Source of the DNA: Actinomycetes bacterium
Lineage (GTDB): Bacteria; Actinomycetota; Actinomycetes; Actinomycetales; Microbacteriaceae
NCBI GenBank assembly: GCA_023457615.1
Contig: JAEWKY010000159.1
Span: 1 to 5,306, forward strand
Direction: 5' to 3'
Length of the DNA stretch: 5,306 nt
Shown: in pieces, positions 1-4,875 of the stretch
Position numbering within the stretch: the stretch's first letter is position 1
Layout: the number at the start of each line of letters is the position of its first letter
The notes under the pieces: generated by a model
What the model saw: only the letters and a program-made list of their open reading frames with translations
What the model was told of the DNA's origin: nothing
Databases searched by the model: none
Position numbers and translations under genes: made by a program

Positions 1-38
1 GGTCTCGTCTGCCGCAGCGGCTACCCGACCACCGGCAC

Positions 39-1364
39 CTAGGTGCGCAGGATCGAGCCGCCCGCGCGCTTGCGCGACACGGCATCCACCGTCGCCGCGA
101 GGATGAGCACGCCGCCCGTGACGGCGTAGTTGACGCCGGCCGGGAGGTTGAGCAGGCCGAGGCCGTTCGTGATGACGGCGATCACGAGCGCGCCGACGGC
201 GGCGTGGATGAGCCGCCCCCGTCCGCCGAAGAGGCTCACGCCTCCGACGACCGCCGCCGCGACGCCCGAGAGCACGAGGTCGCGACCCATGGCCGCGTCG
301 ACGGCGCCGACCTTCGAGGCCGAGAAGAGTCCCGCGAGCACCGCGAGGCCCGAGGCGACGATGAAGGCCGTCCAGCGGATCAGCACGATCTTCACGCCCG
401 CACGACGCGCCGCCTCGGCGTTGCCGCCGATCGCGTAGATGTAGCGGCCGTACTTCGTGCGGTCGAGCACGAAGGTGCCGAGCCACAGCACCGCGAGCAC
501 GATCGGCACCACGATCGGCACGCCCTCGACGACGTTGCCGCCGACGGCCTCGCCGTTGAGCATCGTGGGGGCCTGGCCGCGGTTGCGGTTGAGCAGGTAC
601 ACCGCGACGCCGCCGACGACGGCGATCGCGGCGAGCTTCGCCCAGACGAGCGCGATCGTGCGGTTGGGCACGCCCGCGCGGTTGCGGCGACGGCGGTCCC
701 AGAAGGCGGTCGCCGCCGACACGAGCAGGATGACCGCGAGCATCGTCCAGCCCGCCCACACCGGCAGGTTCCGGTTCTGGATCGCGATGATCTCCGGCAC
801 CTGCACGCGGATGGCGCCCGACTCGCCGATGACCACGAGCTGCACGCCCTGGAGCCCCAGGAACAGGCCGAGTGTCACGACGAAGGAGGGGATGCCGACT
901 TGCGCGACGAAGAACCCGATGAACGTGCCGATCGCGAGGCCGATCGCGAAGGCGATGACGAGCGCGAGCACCCACGGCACCGAGAACCGCGAGATGAGCA
1001 CGACGAAGATCGCCATCGACGTGCCCGCGGTGACGCCCGCCGAGAGGTCGATCTCGCCGAGCAGGATGACGAAGACGAGCGCCATGCCGAGCATGACGAG
1101 CGTCGCGGCCTGGGTGGCGAGGTTGGCGAAGTTGCGCTCCGTGAGGAAGAACTGGTTGCCGAGGATCACCTGGCTGAGGATCGTGAACAGGATGCTGAGC
1201 ACGATGAAGCCGGCGACGGCCGGCAGCGCGCCCATCTCGCCGTGGCGCACCCGCTGCAGCCAGGCGTTGACCTGGTCGCGCAGCGTGCCCTCCTGTCCGC
1301 TGCCGATGAGGTCGTTGGACGACATGACGTGGCCCGTGGGCGTTCCGTCGTGCTGGGTGCTCAT
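39..1364 (-). CDS. CUT2-family sugar ABC transporter permease (XylH-like)
   Basis: Integral membrane subunit of a monosaccharide importer, forming the translocation path in the cytoplasmic membrane. The 441-residue protein is strongly hydrophobic, with about ten or more membrane segments (for example near residues 48-68, 84-103, 131-153, 158-178, 203-221, 240-258, 281-300, 329-347, 386-405 and 411-427). Family landmarks visible are GEIDLSAG (103-110), the cytoplasmic coupling-loop motif YAIGGNAEAARRAGV (310-324) and AVVGGVSLFGGRG (371-383), all typical of BPD_transp_2 permeases. Two polar stretches, an Arg-rich one near 223-230 and one near 259-280, lie between membrane segments. The ATG start overlaps the ATPase stop as ATGA; AGGGAG lies 13 nt upstream and is rather distant, so translational coupling is likely. 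A second ATG at residue 14 lacks a ribosome site. XylH is the nearest named relative by motif; substrate is not fixed by the permease sequence. Confidence 0.95.
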   Translation of the reverse strand: MSTQHDGTPTGHVMSSNDLIGSGQEGTLRDQVNAWLQRVRHGEMGALPAVAGFIVLSILFTILSQVILGNQFFLTERNFANLATQAATLVMLGMALVFVILLGEIDLSAGVTAGTSMAIFVVLISRFSVPWVLALVIAFAIGLAIGTFIGFFVAQVGIPSFVVTLGLFLGLQGVQLVVIGESGAIRVQVPEIIAIQNRNLPVWAGWTMLAVILLVSAATAFWDRRRRNRAGVPNRTIALVWAKLAAIAVVGGVAVYLLNRNRGQAPTMLNGEAVGGNVVEGVPIVVPIVLAVLWLGTFVLDRTKYGRYIYAIGGNAEAARRAGVKIVLIRWTAFIVASGLAVLAGLFSASKVGAVDAAMGRDLVLSGVAAAVVGGVSLFGGRGRLIHAAVGALVIAVITNGLGLLNLPAGVNYAVTGGVLILAATVDAVSRKRAGGSILRT

Positions 1365-2128
1365 GCCTTGGTGCCCACTCCCTGAGTCGATTCCGGGGTC
1401 TTCGTCCCGGTGATGTAGCCGACGACGTCGTCGCGCGTCGTCGTCGGCGTCTCGAGCTCGGCGACCATCTGCCCGAGGTAGAGCACCGAGATGTAGTCGG
1501 CGACCTCGAACACGTCGGCGAGGTTGTGGCTGATGATGACGACCGCGACGCCCTGATCGGCGAGGCGGCGGACGAGGTTCAGCACCTGCTCCGTCTGGGC
1601 GACGCCGAGCGCGGCGGTCGGCTCGTCGAGGATGACGACGCGGGCCTTCTTGAGCACGGCGCGCGCGATCGCGACGGTCTGGCGCTGGCCGCCGGAGAGC
1701 GACGAGACCTTCTGCCGCACCGACTTCACGGTGCGCACGGAGAGCGAGCGGAGCGTGTCCGAGGCCTCCTTCTCCATGAGGCCCTCGTCGAAGGTGCCGA
1801 ACGAGGTCTCCTCGCGACCGAGGAACATGTTCTGCACGATGTCGAGGTTGTCGGCGAGCGCGAGGTCCTGGTAGACGACCTCGATGCCGAGGCGCGAGGC
1901 ATCGCGCGGGGTGTGCAGGTGCACCTCCTCGCCGTCGAACCGCACGCTGCCCGAGTCGTAGGGCTGCACGCCCGCGAGTCCCTTGATCAGGGTCGACTTG
2001 CCGGCGCCGTTGTCGCCGACGAGCGCGGTGACCTTGCCGGGGTACGCCTTGAGGTTCACCCCCTTGAGCACGCTCACGGGGCCGAAGCTCTTGACGACCC
2101 CCTCGAGTTCGATGATCGGCACATCCAT
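1361..2128 (-). CDS. Single-domain sugar ABC transporter ATP-binding protein (FrcA-like)
   Basis: Cytoplasmic ATPase that powers the permease encoded next. Visible motifs in the 255-residue protein are Walker A GDNGAGKST (38-46), Q-loop Gln87, signature LSGGQ (144-148), Walker B VVILDEP (164-170, with Asp168 and Glu169) and H-loop His201. The sequence after Walker B reads TAALGV, the form usual in monosaccharide-importer ATPases. The protein has one nucleotide-binding domain, whereas XylG, RbsA and MglA have two fused domains of about 500 residues; the single-domain layout is known from FrcA of the rhizobial fructose transporter. It would therefore act as a homodimer. The ATG is preceded by AAAGGA with 8-nt spacing (2137-2142), a convincing ribosome site. 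It follows the binding-protein gene after 134 nt and overlaps the permease start by 4 nt. Catalytic motifs appear intact. Confidence 0.95.
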   Translation of the reverse strand: MDVPIIELEGVVKSFGPVSVLKGVNLKAYPGKVTALVGDNGAGKSTLIKGLAGVQPYDSGSVRFDGEEVHLHTPRDASRLGIEVVYQDLALADNLDIVQNMFLGREETSFGTFDEGLMEKEASDTLRSLSVRTVKSVRQKVSSLSGGQRQTVAIARAVLKKARVVILDEPTAALGVAQTEQVLNLVRRLADQGVAVVIISHNLADVFEVADYISVLYLGQMVAELETPTTTRDDVVGYITGTKTPESTQGVGTKA

Positions 2129-2152
2129 GCCCTGGTTCCTTTCGACGTCGTT

Positions 2153-2191
2153 GTCGCGTGCAGTCAGTCTGGCGCGACGCCCCTCGCGGGG
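2153..2191 (-). promoter_or_regulatory. Two small intercistronic stem-loops before the ATPase gene
   Basis: Reading the minus strand, a CCCC-GCGA-GGGG hairpin (2180-2191) has a GNRA-type tetraloop. It is followed by a GTCGCG/CGCGAC stem (2153-2158 with 2173-2178) that can continue inward through CAG/CTG. Both lie between the large hairpin at 2201-2239 and the ATPase ribosome site at 2137-2142. Formation in vivo and function are inference; in such GC-rich DNA short stems are expected by chance, so this is weaker than its larger neighbour. Confidence 0.35.
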
Positions 2192-2200
2192 GAAGAGAGC

Positions 2201-2239
2201 GGGGCTCCGAACCGACCCGTACGGCCGGCTCGGAGCCCC
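2201..2239 (-). promoter_or_regulatory. Strong intercistronic hairpin between binding-protein and ATPase genes
   Basis: GGGGCTCCGA (2201-2210) and TCGGAGCCCC (2230-2239) form a perfect 10-bp stem. Inside it, three and then two further G-C pairs are possible, separated by A/C mismatches. It starts 23 nt after the stop of the binding-protein gene. The minus-strand sequence after it is GCTCTCTTCC, not a proper T-tract, so full intrinsic termination is not indicated. Position and strength suit a partial attenuator or a 3'-end mRNA stabiliser that raises binding-protein output over ATPase and permease, as known for several ABC importer operons. The structure is seen; its role is inferred. Confidence 0.65.
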
Positions 2240-2262
2240 TGGTACTTCAGGTGTTCAGCGGA

Positions 2263-3315
2263 TCAGCTGATGCCGAACTCGGCGCACTTGGCGGCGACGT
2301 CGCCCGTGCACACCTCGGCCGCCGAGGCGTCGCCGGCGTCGATGACGTCCTTGACCTGCTCGGGGCGGGTGTAGATCGGGTCGACCGTGATGAACGGCGT
2401 GCCGTCCTCGAGCTCGAGGTCGGCGTCCGGGGTCTCGCCGTTCAGCAGGGCGATCGCGGTCTCGACCGCGGCCTCCGCCTCGAGCTTGACCGGCTTGTAG
2501 ACCGTGGCCCACTGCTTGCCCAGGAGGACGTTCTGCAGACCGGCGATCGACGCGTCCTGACCCGAGACGGGAACGACGAGGTTGTTCTTGTCGAGGATCG
2601 TGATGACGCCCGCGGCGTTGGTGTCGTTGGCCGCCCAGACCGCGTCGACGACGCCGCCGTTCGCGGTCAGCGCCTGCTCGAAGTTGGTCGCCGACTTGTC
2701 GCCGTCCCAGACTCCCGGGGGCTCCGCCTTCGCGGTGATGCCGGCGGCCTCCATGACCTCGACAGCGCCCTCGCGGAACATGGCCGCGTTGCCGTCGGCC
2801 GCGTCACCGCCGATGTAGAAGACCGCGGCGGTGGCCGGGTCCTTGCCGGCGGCCTCGAGGCCCTCGACGACGGCCTGACCCTGCAGACGGCCGACCTCGA
2901 CGTTGTCGAACGACACGTAGTAGTCGGCGCCCGAGATGGGACGGTCGTACGCGATGACCGGGATGCCCTCGCCCGACGCCTTCTCGGCGACCGCGGCGCC
3001 CGCGCCGTTGTAGTCGACGAGCAGCATCACGCCGCAGCCCTGCGAGAGCTGCTGGTCGGCGATCGTGGCGTACTTGTTGGTGTCGCCCTGCGCGTTCTGG
3101 ATGTCGGTCTCGAAGCCGGCGGCCTTGAGTCCCTCCTCCAGGTACTTGCGGTCGAGCGTCTCCCAGCGCGGCGACGAGGCCGCGTCGGGAAGGATCACGC
3201 AGGCACGAGTGGCGTCGCCGCCCTCGCTGCCCGGGTCTCCGGTGGCACAGCCGGCCAGCGCGACGGCCGAGAGACCGGCGATCGCGACGACGGAGATCAA
3301 TGAAGCACGCTTCAC
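2263..3315 (-). CDS. Sugar ABC transporter substrate-binding lipoprotein (XylF/ChvE-like)
   Basis: Extracytoplasmic monosaccharide receptor anchored to the outer face of the membrane. From a GTG start the protein has 350 residues: a signal peptide beginning MKRASL, a hydrophobic core and lipobox LAGC with lipidated Cys23, then a Peripla_BP_4-type fold. Motifs matching XylF and ChvE are SSPRW (47-51) with nearby Asp55-Arg56, IAYDRPI (121-127), SFDN (135-138), AAND (228-231), SGQDA (251-255) and VYKP (272-275); several of these line the sugar pocket in XylF. Cys336 and Cys344 near the C-terminus could form a disulfide. I prefer GTG at 3315 because AAGGGGAG sits 4-6 nt upstream; an ATG at 3333 would add MKKGRT but its nearest AGGAGG is 16 nt away. 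It is first in the importer operon, followed by a strong hairpin. Xylose is the best guess; glucose, galactose or arabinose remain possible. Confidence 0.95.
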   Translation of the reverse strand: MKRASLISVVAIAGLSAVALAGCATGDPGSEGGDATRACVILPDAASSPRWETLDRKYLEEGLKAAGFETDIQNAQGDTNKYATIADQQLSQGCGVMLLVDYNGAGAAVAEKASGEGIPVIAYDRPISGADYYVSFDNVEVGRLQGQAVVEGLEAAGKDPATAAVFYIGGDAADGNAAMFREGAVEVMEAAGITAKAEPPGVWDGDKSATNFEQALTANGGVVDAVWAANDTNAAGVITILDKNNLVVPVSGQDASIAGLQNVLLGKQWATVYKPVKLEAEAAVETAIALLNGETPDADLELEDGTPFITVDPIYTRPEQVKDVIDAGDASAAEVCTGDVAAKCAEFGIS

Positions 3316-3319
3316 GGTT

Positions 3320-3327
3320 CTCCCCTT
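3320..3327 (-). promoter_or_regulatory. Ribosome binding site deciding the GTG start of the binding-protein gene
   Basis: On the minus strand AAGGGGAG is followed by AACC and then GTG at 3315. This is a better-placed Shine-Dalgarno than anything serving the ATG at 3333. The resulting signal peptide begins Met-Lys-Arg followed by a hydrophobic stretch, a normal lipoprotein leader. Confidence 0.6.
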
Positions 3328-3359
3328 CTTCATCGAAGTGAGGTCAACCCCTCCTGGTA

Positions 3360-3379
3360 CCCCGACGTCCTCGACGGGG
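3360..3379 (-). other. Small hairpin in the binding-protein gene leader
   Basis: CCCCG at one end pairs with CGGGG at the other; after one T/T mismatch, CG/CG adds two pairs around an AGGA loop. It lies just upstream of an AGGAGGGG element (3348-3355, minus strand) in the untranslated leader. A regulatory role is unproven. It matches no riboswitch class I recognise. Confidence 0.3.
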
Positions 3380-3421
3380 CATGCCCATGTTCGCCGCTAT
3401 TGGCTTCAAGTAGTGAAGGAA

Positions 3422-3446
3422 TCGATCACGTTTCGATAACGTTCGA
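3422..3446. promoter_or_regulatory. Candidate operator: tandem 11-bp repeat upstream of the sugar importer
   Basis: Two adjacent copies of TCGATMACGTT (3422-3432 with C, 3433-3443 with A; one mismatch) are followed by a further TCGA at 3443-3446. The TCGA cores thus start at 3422, 3433 and 3443, about one helical turn apart. On the minus strand the region contains ATCGAAACG, which resembles a half-site of LacI-family sugar repressors such as RbsR. ATCGA and TCGAT also form an inverted pair with a 7-bp spacer. It lies about 107 bp before the binding-protein start, suitable for controlling the importer operon. No clear -35/-10 pair could be placed next to it. The regulator itself is not in the window. 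Confidence 0.45.
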
Positions 3447-3454
3447 GTCCGAAA

Positions 3455-3486
3455 CTTCCGTTCCGCGGGATCGAGGGGCCCGGAAG
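3455..3486 (-). terminator. Weak terminator-like inverted repeat after the CDGSH gene
   Basis: Three nt past the CDGSH stop, the minus strand reads CTTCCG (3486-3481), a 20-nt loop, CGGAAG (3460-3455) and then TTT. The stem is only 6 bp, the loop is long and the T-run short. Placement is right for ending the upstream redox operon, but the structure alone is weak. Confidence 0.25.
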
Positions 3487-3489
3487 CGT

Positions 3490-3720
3490 TCAGGACGTGG
3501 AGGGATCGCCGGGCGCGACGGGGTCGCTGCGGAAGCCCACGAGCTTGTGCGTGCCGTCGCAGAACGGCTTGATCGCCGACACCCCGCACCGGCAGAGCGC
3601 GACCGTGCGGCGGTCGGGGTCGATCGGCGTGCCGTCCGGTCGCGAGAGCGTCACCGCGCCGCGCACGAGGAGCGGCCCGTCGGGGTACGGCGTGATGGTC
3701 GGGCCGGGGTCGCGGCTCAT
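3490..3720 (-). CDS. CDGSH-type [2Fe-2S] iron-sulfur protein
   Basis: A 76-residue soluble protein with the full CDGSH signature C-x-C-x2-S-x3-P-x-C-D-G-T-H. Cys43, Cys45, Cys54 and His58 are the expected 3Cys-1His ligands of a redox-active [2Fe-2S] cluster. The Thr in CDGTH is an allowed variant of the Ser in CDGSH. No signal peptide or membrane anchor is visible, so it is probably cytoplasmic. The ATG at 3718-3720 overlaps the stop of the upstream diiron-oxidase-like gene (ATGA), and GGAG lies 5 nt before it inside that gene, indicating translational coupling. The open frame continues upstream of this ATG, but that stretch is Arg-rich and overlaps the neighbouring gene, so the shorter start is preferred. 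The pairing suggests electron transfer to the neighbour, an inference. Cluster storage or sensing is the alternative. Confidence 0.93.
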   Translation of the reverse strand: MSRDPGPTITPYPDGPLLVRGAVTLSRPDGTPIDPDRRTVALCRCGVSAIKPFCDGTHKLVGFRSDPVAPGDPSTS

Positions 3721-4772
3721 CGGGGCTCCAGCGGGACGCGCAGCGACGACTCCCCGCGCTCGAACGCGGCGAGCATGTCGTCGGCCGCCCAGCCGTCGAC
3801 CGTGAACGACGCGGCGGCGCCGAACAGGATGTCGTCGAGCAGCTCGGGCTCGTCCTCGGCGAGCGACCCCGCGAGGTCGCGCGCCGCGATCTGCTCGTGC
3901 ACGGCATCCGCCTCGACGTGCTCGTCGTAGTACCACGTGACGTCCTCGCCGAAGCCGAGGCGCCGCAGCCCGTCGCCGTAGAGCCGGCAGGGGATCGACG
4001 ACGTCATCTCGTAGGCGGCGAGGTGGCCGACCGACGCCCCGCGCAGGCGGCGGTGCATCCCGAACATCGTCATGAGGTTGAACGACGCGAGCGTGATCGC
4101 GGGCACGTGCTCGACGTAGGCGCCGTAGGCGTCATCGAGCCCCACCCCGCGCAGGGTCTGCCGGTAGATCGTCTGGTGCATCCGCTCGGGACGTCCGCCG
4201 CCGTACTCGTCGGACTGGATCTCGACGAGCGCGACCTTCGCCCGGCCGGTGAGCCGCGCGATCGTCCACGAGTGCGCATCGGCCTCGCGGAGCGTGTAGA
4301 CGCTGCGCTGCGCGAGGAACTCGCGGGCCTGCTCGAGCGTCGCGGTGCGCGCGATGAAGCGCGAGAGGCTCGGACCGGGGGTCGGCGCCGTGAACTCGAA
4401 GAGCCGGGCCGCGACGGCGTCGGCGGTGGGCTCGGGGCGCTCCGGCACCGCGACGACGGCGCGCACGGCGGCCTCGAACGCGGACTCGAGGAGGCCGCGG
4501 GCGCGCAGCACGTCGGGCTCCCACTCCCACTCGGCGCCGAGCTGCGGCAGCGAGCCGTAGGCGACGGCGTAGAGCGCGAAGAGCGACAGCTGGATGTCCT
4601 CGTCCCGCACGAGATCCGCGCCCTCGACCCGTCCGACCGCGGTTCGGGCGAGGTCGGGCAGCTCGGCGGCGTCGGGCGACGCGCCCGTCAGCACGTCGAG
4701 GACGGCGGCGCCGAGCGGGCCGCGGGAGGTGAAGGGGAGGTCGGTGCGGAGGTCGAGCGCGACGGGGGGCAA
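3717..4772 (-). CDS. Iron-containing redox enzyme (HDO superfamily, PF14518-like)
   Basis: Predicted non-haem diiron oxidase/oxygenase of the haem-oxygenase-like fold; substrate unknown. In the 351-residue protein the C-terminal part carries H285-x3-D289-x2-H292 within YYDEHVEADAVHEQ, the hallmark spacing of metal ligands in this superfamily. Glu255 (AYEMTSS) lies where another ligand is expected. The segment EIQSDEYGGGRPERMH (184-199) offers Glu184, Glu189 and His199 as remaining candidates. The N-terminal ~120 residues are an added region, mostly helical in appearance (RDEDIQLSLFALYAV, 56-70), making it longer than the minimal ~240-residue HDOs. The start chosen is TTG at 4772: AAAGAAG lies 5 nt upstream and no ATG or GTG precedes it in frame before the asparaginase gene. 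Further upstream the frame is a shadow of that gene. It overlaps the CDGSH gene by ATGA, which suggests a functional pair. Family call is firm; exact start and ligand set are less so. Confidence 0.88.
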   Translation of the reverse strand: MPPVALDLRTDLPFTSRGPLGAAVLDVLTGASPDAAELPDLARTAVGRVEGADLVRDEDIQLSLFALYAVAYGSLPQLGAEWEWEPDVLRARGLLESAFEAAVRAVVAVPERPEPTADAVAARLFEFTAPTPGPSLSRFIARTATLEQAREFLAQRSVYTLREADAHSWTIARLTGRAKVALVEIQSDEYGGGRPERMHQTIYRQTLRGVGLDDAYGAYVEHVPAITLASFNLMTMFGMHRRLRGASVGHLAAYEMTSSIPCRLYGDGLRRLGFGEDVTWYYDEHVEADAVHEQIAARDLAGSLAEDEPELLDDILFGAAASFTVDGWAADDMLAAFERGESSLRVPLEPR

Positions 4773-4831
4773 CGGTGCTTCTTTCGGTGGAGCGGCGCGG
4801 AACGGTCTCAGCCTGGCAACGGCGGACGATT

Positions 4832-4852
4832 CGCGCGCACCCCTTGCGCGCG
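4832..4852 (-). other. Perfect 8-bp GC hairpin between asparaginase and redox-enzyme genes
   Basis: CGCGCGCA (4832-4839) pairs with TGCGCGCG (4845-4852) around a 5-nt loop. It starts 23 nt past the asparaginase stop. The minus-strand sequence afterwards is AATCGTCC, so there is no T-tract for standard termination. It could be a T-less terminator or 3'-end stabiliser. The remaining part of this 103-nt gap holds only the TTG-start ribosome site. Confidence 0.45.
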
Positions 4853-4875
4853 CCGAGCGCCCGCCGATAATGCCG

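Noticed and set aside
35..46. Perfect 12-bp palindrome GCACCTAGGTGC across the permease stop codon
   Set aside because: About one such palindrome is expected by chance in a window this size, and nothing else supports a terminator or binding site there.
204..1385. Long plus-strand open frame antisense to the permease gene (393 codons)
   Set aside because: Its product is an Asp/Glu/His/Arg-rich low-complexity string with no domain; it is the GC-driven shadow of the permease gene. The same applies to plus-strand frames at 1526-2374, 2158-3303 and 3897-4916.
1418..1448. 10-bp inverted repeat GCCGACGACG/CGTCGTCGGC
   Set aside because: It lies inside the ATPase coding sequence, in a run of Thr, Asp and Val codons (ACG, GAC, GTC) that generates such symmetry by codon use.
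3377..3386. Perfect 10-bp palindrome GGGCATGCCC in the importer leader
   Set aside because: Short GC-rich palindromes are common here, and it competes with the 3360-3379 hairpin; no independent sign of a protein site.
3334..3489. Search for a sigma-70-like promoter upstream of the importer
   Set aside because: Candidates such as TTGAAG or TATCGA on the minus strand have no matching partner at 16-18 bp, so no promoter was called.
4865..4870. GATAAT resembling a -10 box on the plus strand
   Set aside because: A possible -35 (TTGCGC at 4844) is only 15 bp away and inside the hairpin, and no plus-strand gene follows.
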